Source: Corythucha ciliata (Eukaryota; Arthropoda; Insecta; Hemiptera; Tingidae). Taken from it: a stretch of 64,000 nt of DNA. Location: the NCBI GenBank assembly GCA_038030265.1, contig CM075938.1, positions 10,827,009-10,891,008 of the forward strand, given 5' to 3'. The notes beneath the pieces are model-generated. The model worked only from the letters and a program-made list of their open reading frames with translations, was not told where the DNA came from and made no database searches. Each line of letters opens with the position of its first letter. The first letter of the stretch is position 1. The position numbers and the translations under genes were made by a program. This document shows positions 10,959 through 22,385 of this stretch, piece by piece.

Positions 10959-10959
10959 G

Positions 10960-12494
10960 AATGGGGCTCGGGGGGGGGGGGGGGTTATTTCTCAGGAATT
11001 TTATTTCGAAAGGGAGAGTGGTTGGTTTGGGAGAGAAAAGTAAAAATGTTTAGAGACAGAGAAAATTGGTTAATAATGGTGTTTTGTTTGGCTGCATGAA
11101 TAAAATAAAAATCTGTGCACGAGGGATGTTTTAGAGAGAGAGAGAGAGAGAGCGCGCGCGAGAGAGAGAGAAAATAGAGGTTCAAGGGGATAAAAAGAAG
11201 GATAAGGCATCCAATGGGCCAATCTACGAAATGGAATTCTCTGTGTGGCTGGTTGGAAATTTCCGAGGATATATCGCAAATTGCAACATTTACGTGCGTT
11301 CTCTCGTTCCCCCTCCGCTCTTAGTACATCCCTTTGGCGAGGGGTAAGGGTTGAGGGGAGGGTACTATCATTTCAAAGAGGACCCATTTGGCTTTTGTTC
11401 AACAGCTAGAGGAAAATTTTCATTTTTTTTTTTTTTTTTTTCTTCTCCAGTGAAATTCACTGCAAGCATTGTACTCAACGTTGGAGAAGGAAAATACCCC
11501 CCCCCCCCTCACTCTCTCGAAGCCCATTAAACCTTCAGTGCTCGAGTCGGTCTCTCGATCGCAGCGAAGAGCAAACAGTTTTTGTTTTTTTTGGCCAATA
11601 TTGAGAAAAATCACAATTTAGTACGGCTAAAAATAAGAAAAAAAGCTAGTTCACTGATAAACATGAGAAAAACAGCTAAATTCACAGTTTTTGTCAACAA
11701 CGCTAATTTTTCGACTGAAAGATTTATAAAATGGGGCCGGGGGGGGGGGTTATTTCTCAGGAATTTTATTTCGAAAGGGAGAGTGGTTGGTTTGGGAGAG
11801 AAAAGTAAAAATGTTTAGAGACAGAGAAAATTGGTTAATAATGGTGTTTTGTTTGGCTGCATGAATAAAATAAAAATCTGTGCACGAGGGATGTTTTAGA
11901 GAGAGAGAGAGAGAGAGCGCGCGCGCGAGAGAGAGAGAAAATAGAGGTTCAAGGGGATAAAAAGAAGGATAAGGCATCCAATGGGCCAATCTACGAAATG
12001 GAATTCTCTGTGTGGCTGGTTGGAAATTTCCGAGGATATATCGCAAATTGCAACATTTACGTGCGTTCTCTCGTTCCCCCTCCGCTCTTAGTACATCCCT
12101 TTGGCGAGGGGTAAGGGTTGAGGGGAGGGTACTATCATTTCAAAGAGGACCCATTTGGCTTTTGTTCAACAGCTAGAGGAAAATTTTCATTTTTTTTTTT
12201 TTTTTCTTCTCCAGTGAAATTCACTGCAAGCATTGTACTCAACGTTGGAGAAGGAAAATACCCCCCCCCCCTCACTCTCTCGAAGCCCATTAAACCTTCA
12301 GTGCTCGAGTCGGTCTCTCGATCGCAGCGAAGAGCAAACAGTTTTTTTTTTTTTTTTGGCCAATATTGAGAAAAATCACAATTTAGTACGGCTAAAAATA
12401 AGAAAAAAAGCTAGTTCACTGATAAACATGAGAAAAACAGCTAAATTCACAGTTTTTGTCAACAACGCTAATTTTTCGACTGAAAGATTTATAA
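10960..12494 (+). repeat. Near-identical 765 bp tandem duplication
   Basis: Copy 1 spans about 10960-11730 and copy 2 about 11731-12494. Each starts with ATGGGGC(T/C)CG plus a G-run, contains a GA/GC microsatellite (11131-11170; 11899-11938), a T-run (about 11418-11440; 12190-12205), a C-run, and ends with type A units and GATTTATAAA. The copies differ by little more than homopolymer and microsatellite lengths, so the duplication is recent or corrected by conversion. No gene is seen inside. Confidence 0.9.
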
Positions 12495-13665
12495 ATATTT
12501 CTAAATAGCCCCTAAAATTAGGACAAACGCTGAACAACAAACGGCGCTGAACGGCGAAAATAGAGAAAAATCACTAATGAAGTGCTCGGAAAATTAAGAA
12601 AATCCGCGAATCAGATTGTCAAAAAGCTCTACCTAACTAGCGGATGGAATTTTTTCATTCATTAATTGAAAAGAAGAAAAATTGAGAAATTGAAAAGAAT
12701 CGCTAATTAATTCGCGGCTGAAATTGAAGAATTAAACGCTTAATTCGTGGATGAAATTTGGAAAAAGCTCTCATTCGCGGATAAATTCTAGGAAAAAACG
12801 TTAATTCGCGGATACAAATGACAAAAATCACTAATTCTTAAGCTAAAATTGAGACAAACGCTAATCCATGGCAACAAAAATGATAATGCGGAGGGGGGGG
12901 GGCGAAATGTTTGAAAACCGCTAATTCGCGACCACCGATGAGAAAAATCACAAATTAGTACGGCTAAAATTTGGGAAAACGCCAATCGCCGTGATTTTTT
13001 AAAGGCAACTCTGGACTTAAAACTAATTGTGAGCAAAAAATTCTGCTTCATTGGCTGAAAGAGACAAAAAATTGATTGTGCGGGGGGAGAAAAAAGGTTG
13101 AAAACTCCACTGCGGCCAATATTGGGGAAAATCACTAATTATTAGCGCGACTAAAATGAAGAAAAAAATGTTACTTTGCAGCTCAAATTGAGAACAAGTG
13201 CTAATTCGCGGTGCTAAAATGGTACAGCATCGCTCATTTGCAGCAAAAATATAGGAAAACGCAGTGTCTATAAGGTGGGAAAAATCGCTAGTTCATTCAA
13301 AACGCTTCGCTTGAAAATAAACCAGCTCGCGGCTTCTGAAGACAACCGTATGGTCATAATTGAGAAAAAGCGCAAATTTATGGGAACAGGTGGAAAAAAA
13401 AGTCGCTAGTTTACGGCTAGAATTGAAATGGACGTTACGCGCAGTCAAAATTTAGAAAAGCACTATAATTCGCGTTTAAAATTTACAAAAAGCGCTCTTT
13501 CGCGGCTAAAATTTTAAAAAATCACGAATTTGCGGTTTAGAACCGGAATTGGACATATAAACGCTAATTGGCGGATAGAATGAAGAAAATAAGAAATAGC
13601 GACAATTCGTGACTAAATTGAGGGAAAACAATTAATTTGACGCTACTTATCAATTTTAAATACCT
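12360..13665 (+). repeat. Type A ~30 bp element, forward, right part
   Basis: Roughly 40 degenerate units with the box (G)CTAATTCGCGG. Includes the internal landmark GCGGCTTCTGAAGACAACC near 13331, which recurs in most type A copies. The array runs into the shared right end at about 13670-13735. Confidence 0.75.
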
Positions 13666-13667
13666 AC

Positions 13668-13735
13668 CTAATTATTTCTTATTCATTCGCAGAGACTAAA
13701 GCCTCATACAAATTTTCGCCCCGGGCACCGGATAC
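13668..13735 (+). repeat. Type A right-end motif
   Basis: ATTATTTCTTATTC, then ACTAAAGCCTCATACAAATT and CGCCCCGGGCACCGGATACG follow the last units. The same ordered words close the type A blocks at 22.35 and 49.3 kb and, inverted, open those at 32.1, 58.05 and 59.6 kb. Confidence 0.65.
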
Positions 13736-13879
13736 GTGTACGTCCGCAAGTGCCCGGATTTGCCCGAAGAACTATACACATGAGCCTGTTTTCTCAATTT
13801 TGGCTCGGAAATTGTTTCACAAAACGACGAATTGACACATTTTTGCTTAATTTTAGCCACGAATGACTGCTTTTTGCAC

Positions 13880-13947
13880 TGCGGGCAGTGGCGCCGACAG
13901 CGGCCGCTACACCTCTTTAGGGAGTGCGGGTGGTCTATGATCGGGGA
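13880..13947. repeat. Dispersed repeat with CAGTGGCGCCG end
   Basis: CAGTGGCGCCG, then CGGCCGCTACACCTCT, AGGGAGTG and GTGGTCTATGATCG. A second copy lies at 56749-56825. CAGTGGCG-type ends are common on animal DNA transposons, but no partner end was located. Confidence 0.5.
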
Positions 13948-13956
13948 CGCGTTTAA
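13948..13956. repeat. Target site duplication, left copy
   Basis: CGCGTTTAA here matches 17872-17880 exactly. The pair brackets the minus-strand LINE. Confidence 0.6.
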
Positions 13957-13989
13957 CAATTTTTTTTTTTGTTTTTCCCCTACGCCGAG

Positions 13990-14899
13990 CGGTCACGGCT
14001 GTTGAGCCATTAAGAGACCTCTGGCAGCCCAATATAGCATAGAGATTCTCGACCACTTGGTGTCGTCATTGGAAAAAGATTGTCGTACATCCGCAAGCTG
14101 CGGACAGTCAAAAAGGTGGGTCGAAGTCATTGGCTCTGTACTGCTGCAGAGGGAGCAGGCTGGGTCATCTAACATCCGGAGTCTGTGGAGGTGTGCATTG
14201 AGGTAATCGTGTCCTGTGATGGTTCTGAATGCCGCAACGGATTCATGGCGGGAGAGGTCGGCAGGGACACGATTACTTGGGTTGAGGAGAGCAGCCCACT
14301 GCTTTCCCTCAGCCAAACGTTGGTGGGCTCGCCGGGCTTTGTCATTTACACCTGATTTAATTAGCGACTTTGCTGCAACAAAACTGACTGGCGCATCTGG
14401 CATGGCCATCTGGGAGCCCTCCTTGGCTAGTGCGTCAGCACACTCGTTTCCTCAGATGCCGACGTGAGAGGGGATCCACTGAAGAGCCACAATAGCTCCC
14501 CTCGTCAGCAGCTGCTCCAGCAGGCGCCTTCCCCTCAAAACATCCCAGGAGTCAGTCTGGCCATTGGTACAGAGGCTGACTATAGCTGCTTGGGAGTCGC
14601 TCGGGAAAAATCAATTCCCAGAAGCGTATCAAGTGCTAGTACTACGGCACGTATTTCTCCGTCAAAATTGTTTGCAACTACACCAACTGGAGCTGCAATG
14701 GTTCTTATTGCCGAGTACACTCCCGCACCACCATTCCGCCTTCCTCCAGTTGCTGAACCATCAGTAAACACTCGCAACCATTCATCTTCGGGGAAGCGGG
14801 TGTGCATGGTCTCAAAGGCAAGGGATTTTAACTCGGTAGCGGGGGTGCTCTGTTTGGATACAGGCGAGGTCAACGTTAGAAAGAAGTCGGCAGTGCAGC
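13990..14899 (-). pseudogene. LINE ORF2 RNase H and C-terminal zinc motif
   Basis: LRVFTDGSATGGRRNGGAGV (near 14770) and NNFDGEIRAVVLAL give the RNase H Asp and Glu. A frameshift near 14605 precedes a DSQAAIVSL block, then IPSHVGI, a TGA at 14453-14455, and GNECADALA. The TGA sits where most relatives have a sense codon and could be a C-to-T change. After ITGHDYLNAHLHRL comes CSLC...HLFDC, a likely C-x2-C...H-x-C zinc-binding end. Confidence 0.75.
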
Positions 14900-16603
14900 G
14901 AGGAACCCGATCCCTAGCCGACGGGAAGGGTTCTGGGTTGAAAAGTAGGCCGGCCAGGCCATAGTCTTCTCGTAGGGACTCAACCTTAGAAAGGTACGTC
15001 GTTTGAGAGAGCAAACGTTCTGCTGCAGGAGTGTAGGACTGCCAAAACCCAACGTTGTTCCTCTTCAGTCGCTCATCTAGTGCCAGGGCAGCTGACTCCC
15101 GCCTCAACTTTTGCGGCTCAATTTCTGTTTGCAACTCCATTGCAGGAATTGGAGTAGACACGGCTCCACCAGTGATAATCCTTAATGCATGGTTCTGAGC
15201 AACATCGATCTTCCGAACTGCTGAATCAGAGGCGGTAACCAGAAGCTCATTTCCATACTCCATTGCGGGTCTCATGTAAGCAATGTAGGCCGAGTTGCAT
15301 GTGCTGGCAATGTAGGCCATTGCCTGCACATCCTGCCTAGCTCCCCACTTTGTGCCAGTAAGCCGCTTGAGGAGGCCCAACCTCTTGATTCCCTTCGAAG
15401 TGCTATTTTCAGCATGGGCGTTCCATGACAGCCGTGAATCCAACTTTATCCCGAGGTAGGTGGCACAGTTGGTCTGCCTCAAAACGTCACCATCAAGCGT
15501 CAGCGAGACAGAATGGGCCTTGGTTGATAGTGTAAAGAGCTGGAATTCAGTCTTGAGTGTGTTTCCATCTCGTTGTGAGTTGCCCAGTCCGAGAGGTGTC
15601 CTAACGCAATATTCAGGGCAGACTCCAGCGCTGGAATGGAACTTGACGTTGCCCACACAACCAGGTCATCAGCATAGAGAAGCGCGTTCACTCCTGGCAC
15701 AGAGGAAACTGCAGAGATCACATCATTGATCATAATGTTAAAAAGCACTGGGCTTAGGACAGCACCCTGAGGAACACCGTTTCGGGTCTGCCTGAATGAT
15801 GATGTCTCATCCTGGTAACGAACTCTGATGAACCTCTGAGCCAGAAAAGACCTGAGTGTAGCAAATAGCCGACCACTTAGCCCCATACTGAAAAGTTTTT
15901 GTACCAGCTTCTCCCGATAAACACGATCAAAGGCGGTTTTGAAATCGACAAATACAGCGAGGGTGCTCTGCTTATGATGGAAACCATCCTTAATTTCCTG
16001 GGATTTTCCTGGGTTAACCGTAGGACTTGCTCCATGGTGCCCCTATGCTTCCTGAAGCCTGCCTGTTGGTCGGATAGAAGGTTGTAACGTTCAAGGTACT
16101 GCTGCAGCCGCCCCAGAACCAGCCTCTCGAAGACCTTTGAGAAGACGCTTGTGAGAGCTATGGGGCGGTAGCTTGCCACAGTGTCTGCAGGTTTCCCTTT
16201 TTTGAGGATGGGCACTATCTCAGCCTTTCTCCACCTGTCCGGGAAATGCTCTCTCCACACCAAATTTAGGAAGGCCAATACTGTCGCCCTGGCATCCAAA
16301 TCGAGCTTGATCAGAAACTCTGGCAGCAGCTCATCGGGACCAGCACTCTTACCCTTCTTAGTACGTTGCAGTGCTGACTCCAGCTCACTCATGGAGAAGT
16401 CCCCATTGAAGAGCTCATGGTCCCCCTCCTGAAGGCATGTTGGGAATGCTGCAGTCCTTGGGGCGTTGGCCTTTGTCTTTGGGCGAAAATTGCTCACCGC
16501 TGCGTAATATTTGCAGAAGAAATGGGCGATATCTTTATCAAAAGTGAGTGTAGCTGTGCCTTTTTTGGTGGGGGTTTTCCGAGCTGGGGCATCATTGTTC
16601 AAT
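14900..16603 (-). pseudogene. LINE ORF2 reverse transcriptase domain
   Basis: Motifs in order on minus: KKGKSAGPDELLPEFL (near 16330), YRPIALTSVFSKVFERLVL, QQAGFRKHRGTMEQVL, a frameshift near 16000, VDFKTAFDRVYREKL (motif A), RNGVPQGAVLSPVLFNIMIN, LLYADDLVVWA (near 15675, catalytic pair intact), a second frameshift near 15570, and YLGIKLDSRLSWNAH. The polymerase motifs are well kept, so loss of function comes from frameshifts and not from active-site change. Confidence 0.8.
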
Positions 16604-17745
16604 TTAGATATGAAACGATGTGCTCTGATGCCGTCCCTGCGAAAGTCTAGCTGTTGCAGAAAATTTCTTAATGCTGTCGTTTTGGTTTGCAACAATTTCC
16701 TTCTTTAGAAGGGCTACTTTTTGCTTCAGGACGATATGATCAGCTAGGGATCCTGATGTTCGGAAGGTCTCAGCTGCTGTATCGCGATCAATCTTCATGG
16801 CTTCCAGGTTTTCATTCCAGAAAGGTACATAATCTTGGACCTGGCCGCGTGGCACACTCTGCAGGGCTGCCTGTAAGATGGCCTTTGTGATTCCCTCAAG
16901 AGACTCCTCAATTTTGTTAGTCACTAGGTGGACTGTGACGAGCTGGTCCGAAGGAGATGCAAACTTGGTCCAATCTGCCTTTTTGAGGTTCCACCTGGGC
17001 CTCCTTTTCTCCTTCAGAGCATATGGGCCAAGTGACTCGCTAATCAGCAAAATGCTGTGGCCAAATGCACCTGGTGGCGGGATAAGAGCAGTGGAAGTGC
17101 TTGAGGCAATTGAAGAATGGGCCAACACTGCATCTGGTTTTGATGTTGCACCGGTGTATGCCAAGAATGTGGGCTTCCCATCTGGCGTCCCAACATACTC
17201 AACCAAGTTTTCATCAATGAAGTCTTCCCAGGTCTTCCCTACTGGCTCTGTGCGCCCATAGTCCCATCTAGTTGAAGGAGCGTTTATGTCCCCACAGAGG
17301 ATGCAGCGCCGATCCCAAGTGTCCTCAAGCCAAGTCAGATCAGGGTTATTGCGGGGAGGGTTATACACAAAAAAGAGGCGCCGATGGGTCCGCCCCTTCC
17401 ACACTTTAAGCTCCACCGCCTCCATTGCATTGGCGAGCATTGGCGGCTTCTTGGCAGGGCGTATGTTTGGTAGCCGTGATGCTGAATTTTTGTGATGCTG
17501 TCCGAAGCCGCTCCTGCCTCCACTACTGCACAAACATTAGCGTCCTTTTCTTTTACGTGCAGTTGGAGCTCGGATAACTTGGCCTCAGTCAGCCCGTCAG
17601 CGTTCCAGAACAGAGTCCTCAGTGTGGCCTCGGGTCGCGATCGGGGTAGGCGGGTTAGGTGGCCTTGAGAAAGGCCGTTGAAATTGTTTGCTTGATTTCC
17701 CTGGCGGGAGTCGTTGCAGGGCCGACAGTTTCGGCTCATGATGTC
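16604..17745 (-). pseudogene. LINE ORF2 endonuclease domain (AP-endonuclease-like)
   Basis: Minus-strand translation begins LRTLFWNADGLTEAKLSEL (first strand of the EEP fold, Asn in WNADG), then DANVCAVVEAG (metal-binding Glu), and after a frameshift near 17500 continues with FVYNPPRNN, CGDINAPSTRWD (catalytic Asp/Asn, near 17290), TFLAYTGATSKPDAVLA and GAFGHSILLI, where Ser-His corresponds to the terminal SDH-type motif. These are the hallmarks of LINE endonucleases, which nick target DNA to prime reverse transcription. C-terminal WNLKKADW and FWNENLEAMK lead into the RT linker. Confidence 0.75.
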
Positions 17746-17871
17746 GCTATAACGTATTGGGCTGGCGTGCGGCGACAGTGCATACGTTCAGTATCCTCTC
17801 TACAGGCTGTGCAACTGCAGAGTGCAATGAGGACGTCCAGGGGCACGACGAGGACGAGTATGCATCACCCC

Positions 17872-17880
17872 CGCGTTTAA
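17872..17880. repeat. Target site duplication, right copy
   Basis: CGCGTTTAA, identical to 13948-13956, immediately beyond the 5' end of the minus-strand LINE. Confidence 0.6.
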
Positions 17881-18005
17881 AAACATGGAAGTCAAAACAA
17901 GGAATAAACGGATAACAAAACGAAATGAAACGGGAAGTTGAATAAAGAAAAAGAATACCTAATTGAACGCAATAAAGGGGTTTATGCACTATAGGCGAAT
18001 TCGGA

Positions 18006-18165
18006 GCTAGTGTGCTAATCTTTGGGGCAAGTGTGCGGCAAAAACATGTTTAAAAAACGCCAATATTCGTAGCTAAAATAGCAAAAAGCGCTCATTCCCA
18101 GCTCTACGCTCATTATTACTGATTTGCGGCAAAAAATAGAGAAAAAGCTGTTCGTCTCAAAAATG
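18006..18165 (+). repeat. Type A left-end fragment
   Basis: Begins CTAGTGTGCTAATCTTTGGG, then CAAGTGTG, AACGCCAATATTCGTAGC and TAAAATAGC. It matches the left ends at 26.77 and 47.35 kb and is soon replaced by type C units. Confidence 0.6.
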
Positions 18166-18224
18166 AACGGGACGGGTACTGACAGGGGTGGAAGGTTATC
18201 ACGGGTTTCGTCAAGCTTAGGGCG

Positions 18225-18420
18225 CTCGTCCAAAAAAGGCCCTAAAATTTGCGATTTCTCCGAAATTAAGACCCGAAACAAGCTTTTTCGCAAGATTCAA
18301 GACCCGAAAGTCTGCATTCAGGTGCGGATCCAGGGAGCTGGGCTCAGAGGGGCTTGAGCCCCTCTGGAAAGGAAATTTTGCTGAATAATGTATTCAGCCC
18401 CAAAAATTGTAATTTTTCGC
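18225..18420 (+). repeat. Type C units and a CAGGTGCGGATCCAGGG transposon-like end
   Basis: Two to three type C units (AAGACCCGAAA, TGCGATTTCTCCGAAATT) are followed at 18319-18372 by GGTGCGGATCCAGGG and the palindrome GGGGCTTGAGCCCC, wording typical of DNA transposon termini. No second end was located. Confidence 0.4.
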
Positions 18421-18790
18421 CATTGGCTTAACAATTTTGTGAGCCCAAGTAGTTAGTTTTGCCGATGTTTCTTATGCTGCGAATAGTGCGTCAAGTAATT
18501 TGTAGGGTACGAATGGTCAGTTTTCCGTTTCTAAGTGGCAAATTCATGATCAAGGAGCGACCGCAAGTATCGCTAGTTTTGCGCGTGAAGTGAATTTGGC
18601 TATTTTTAGAGATTTTGGCAATTTTTAGAGCGCAGATAGTCAGTTTTTTTCATTTTGCTGTGCGATTATCAGTTTAGCCGTTTTTATGGAGGGAACAGAT
18701 GTAGTTAAGCTATTTTCAGGCAGCTAATCGCTGTCAAGTTAGTTTTAGTAGGGCAAAACGCACAATTCAGGATATACAGCTATGGCGAAC
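18421..18790 (+). repeat. Type B repeat block
   Basis: About ten degenerate units, e.g. GAATGGTCAGTTTTCCG and GCGATTATCAGTTTAGCC with GTTTTTATGG. Confidence 0.6.
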
Positions 18791-18859
18791 TCCCAATTTC
18801 CTGGGTATTCGTCACCCTCTGCTTTCGGTTAAGGACGGCTAGTCTGTTGGATCCGCCGC

Positions 18860-20010
18860 CACGAAATAAACCTTAAACTTACAATTTTGATTGAACTAAA
18901 AGCCCTTCCCTGGACTTAAAATTTCGCTTCAGCAGAAAACTTGTAATTTTGCTCAAATCAGCACTCGAAATTTGCAAACTTACAGCTATTTCTCTCTAAA
19001 TGTTGCGATTATTCGGATATCCATCAGGGTAGAGGCGTATTCAGGGCCGGCTAGCGTCATCTACAAAAAGTTGGCCCCCAAAACTGGTAATTCCACTTGA
19101 TTTAAGACCTCAAACTTACAATTTTACGCAAATTATGCCCGAAAACGTCCAATTTTACACATAATATATGCCACCCTCCACGTTGCAATTTTGTATGGAG
19201 TACGCAGGCCTCGTCAGCCTATTACGCGCCCACAAAAACAATTTAAAACTGTCAATTTCATGGAGATTTATCACTGAAACTTGCATTTTCCCCGAAACCA
19301 AGACCCGGAATTTGCTGAAATAATGACCCGAAACTTCTTCAGAGTCGAGCACGCTAGCCCTGGGCTCCACCAGTAGAACAACGGTCTCGAAACTGCCATT
19401 TTGATTTAGTTGATACCCTAAACTTGCAAATTTTCACTGAAATTAAGACCTGAAGACAAAATCATTCAATTTGAATTGCAAATAAATTCACGGCTTGCCC
19501 TGTTCACTGACCGTTTGCGCCCACTAGAAACAAAAAGCCCTTTTTTCTTAAATTAGGACGTGAAACTTGCAATGTTGAAAATATTTAGCCAGAAACTTTC
19601 AATTTCACGGATATTTTCCCGTGAAATGTTTGAATTTTCAGCTATTTGCCGGACTTTGGGCGCGATGTCGTGACGTCCTGTACCACTTTATCGTTTAAAG
19701 AAATAAAATAAATACTCGAAACTTGTAACTTCGAAGAAATTGAGACGTAAAAATCACAATATCGCGAATAATCAGCCACAGGAAAATGCCAATTCCGTTG
19801 CCCGGGTTCCGCGGTCAATTTAAGGATCAAAAATTGAGCCAAGATACCAAAAACTGGCCATTTCGCGGGTATAAATACCGGAAACTAGCAATGTCCCGAT
19901 GCATAATTAGAGCCGAAACGTGTAATTCCGCTTTAGGCCCCGTGTGATGCACCGAAACTTGCAATTTCACAGGTATTTGGATCTGAATGATGTAATTTTC
20001 TCTGTTTTAC
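18860..20010 (+). repeat. Type C repeat array
   Basis: Degenerate units built from CCCGAAACTTGCAATTT, CGCGGA and AAATTAAGA. Spacing is about 30 bp or about 50 bp in places, suggesting mixed monomers. The CAATTTCGCGG core is shared with types D and E and resembles the AATTCGCGG core of type A. Confidence 0.65.
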
Positions 20011-20019
20011 TTGGCAATT

Positions 20020-21165
20020 GCAGGCTGTTTTTCCTCAATTTTAGCTGTGAATTAGTGCTTCAACTCCATTTTAGTCGCAAATTAGCGATTTTTCAAAATA
20101 CGAACAATTTTGAAGTGAATTTTGTTTTTTTTTTCAATTTTAGCCGATAATGAGCGCTTCTTGATAATTTTAGCCTTGAAGTTACCCCGATAACCGTGAC
20201 TTGCCATTTTCTCAATTTAATTCTGTTAATTAGCAAATGTTTTCATTTTTACCTCTAATTAGCCATTTTTATTGATTTTAGCCCCTACCTAGCGATTTTC
20301 TACATTTGAGCCATTAATGAGTGTCCCCCCCCCCAATTTTCTAGTAGAATTAACGCTGTTTCTTAATTTTACCCGCGAATTAGCGCTTTTTCCTCATTTA
20401 GCCGCGGATTAGCGATTTTGTTCACTTTGAGCCATGAAGTTACCTTCAGAAGCCGCGCCCGCGAATTGACATTTTCTTCATTTCCGGTTTTTCCACACTC
20501 AGCGCTTCTTGTCAATTTTATCGGTGAATCAGCGATTTTTCTCCATTTTAGCTTCTAAAGATCAACTTTCCCCAAATTTAACTGCGTGAAGTTCAGCTTT
20601 TTCTACACTTCATCCACGATTTTAGCGATTCTTCTCAATTTTAGCCGCGAAGTGACGCCTTTTGCAAATTCGCACTGAAAAATTAAGAACCCGGGTAATC
20701 CAGCCGCGACAGATCCGATAAAGTCTGCCGCTCAGTTTAAAATCTGCACAATATCAAATTTTGGGTCTTGCCGCCGTATTTGTGGTCTTTATATGTGCGC
20801 GAAATCGCAAGTCTCGGCACTTTTTTTTTTCGGGCACACAACAGCGTCAATAGTATTGACGAATAGCAACGAAATTTTGCGTTTTCTCAATTTTAGCCGC
20901 GAATTAGCATTATGTGTCTCAGTTTCAACTACGAGTTTGCGTTTTTTCTCGAGTTTTATTTTTGATTGAGCAATTTTTATCTTCTTTTTCACTGCTAATG
21001 AGCGCTTTGATTCCATTTCAGGCCACTAATTAACGTTTTATTCTTATTTAAGCCGTCAATTAGCGATTGTTCTCAATTTTACTTGCAAATTAGCGTTTTT
21101 CTCAATTTTAGCACTTGAAATGACGTTAAATGACCATTATTTCTGTGATACACCTGTTTCTTGGT
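20020..21165 (-). repeat. Type A ~30 bp element, reverse orientation
   Basis: Units read TTTTCTCAATTTTAGCCGCG then AATTAGCG, the reverse complement of the type A consensus. The landmark GTTACCTTCAGAAGCCGCG is at about 20429-20450. Followed, after about 180 bp of other sequence, by a forward type A block, making an inverted pair. Confidence 0.75.
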
Positions 21166-21339
21166 AAACATTTCAAGATTTTTTGTTCTTGTAATGAAAA
21201 TAATGTTCAGTTTTTAATGGTTATTAGCCATTTTAAATAGGCAAATTGACGTTTTTCCGTCTGTAGCGGAATTCGAACAAAGAAGAAGGCTACAGGCAGC
21301 TTCCCATCCAGGCTAAGCCATTTGAATTCACAGCTAAAA

Positions 21340-22330
21340 TTGAGTGAACGCCAAAACGTGGTTTCTGGAAGCAATTTCGTGGTAAAAAGGTAAAGAAAAT
21401 CGCTAATGTGTGGCTAAAATTGAGAACTACGCTAATTCAGCGCTTCAATTTGAGCCTACTCATCTCTGGATGTGGAAAAATCACTAAGACACTGTTGAAA
21501 TTGAGCAGAATCGCTAGTTCGCTGCTGAATATTAGAAAAGCGCTAATTAACGGCTAAAATGAGCACAAACGGTAATTCACGACCAAAATTGAGAAAAATA
21601 GCGCATTAAATCACCGCTGGGATTGAGAAAAATCTCTGATTTGCGAATGAAATTGAGAAAAACCGCTAATTAGCGGATAAAGTGTAGGAGGAACGCTGAT
21701 TCCCGTCTAAAATTGAGAAAACCTAAATCCGTGGCTTCGAGTCTGAAACTAAGAGAAAGCGCTGACAGAAAAAAAGCTTATGCGCGGTTAAAATGGTAAA
21801 AAGTGTTAATTAGCCTCTGAAAATAAAAAATTGCTTTTTTGTGCTGTAATAAAACTGAGGAAAACGCCAATTCTTCGCTGAAATTCCAAAAAATGCCAAT
21901 TCATGCAAAAATGCTGTTTTACTCCTAGAATAGAGAAAAAGCGCTAATTCACGGCTAAACTTGAGGAAAATCACTAATTCGCGGATAAAGTGCAGTAAAA
22001 GCTCTAATGTGCGGCTCAAATTGAAAATACGCCAGTTCACGGCTTCTGAATGCAGTTTGTGTCTGAAATAAAGAAAAAGCACAAATTCATCGCTATGGGT
22101 GAAAAAAAAAAACAACAACAAAAAACTCTGATTGGGAAGGCTAAAAATTAGGGGAAGGCGCTAATTTGCGGGTAAAATTGATAGAGATCGCTTATTCGCG
22201 GCTAGAATTGAGAAAATCGCCAATTGGTCGCTTATATTGATCATAAACGCATTTTGATGGATAGGATGTAGAAATATAGGCTAACTCGTGGCTAAAATAA
22301 GGAAATATTCGTAATTTAACGCTAAGTAAA
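21340..22330 (+). repeat. Type A ~30 bp element, forward
   Basis: About 30 units, landmark CACGGCTTCTGAATGCAG near 22039. It ends at the right-end motif 22335-22385. Confidence 0.75.
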
Positions 22331-22334
22331 AATT

Positions 22335-22385
22335 AAATTTATTGTTTATTTTGGGACTAAGGGGCCTCATAGAGATTTCTGCGCC
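22335..22385 (+). repeat. Type A right-end motif
   Basis: ATTTATTGTTTATTTTGGG, then ACTAAGGGGCCTCATAGAG and ATTTCTGCGCCGCG, matching 13668-13735 and 49290-49355. The Gypsy remnant begins directly after it. Confidence 0.6.

Larger units (their letters stand above)
13957..17871 (-). mobile_element. I-like LINE with RNase H, 3.9 kb, bracketed by a 9 bp target duplication
   Basis: On the minus strand the order is endonuclease (about 17740-16700), RT (about 16600-14900), RNase H (about 14850-14400) and a C-terminal zinc-binding region (stop near 13993), followed by a short leader to an A-rich tail at 13957-13976. CGCGTTTAA flanks both sides. ORF1 is absent, so it is either 5'-truncated or of a single-ORF type. 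Endonuclease plus RT plus RNase H places it in the I/R1/LOA superfamily; the exact clade needs a tree. Three or more frameshifts and one in-frame stop make it inactive. Confidence 0.8.

Noticed and set aside
13970..17880. Plus-strand open frames over the LINE (e.g. 14464-14964, 16878-17261)
   Set aside because: Antisense shadows of a well-supported minus-strand ORF2.
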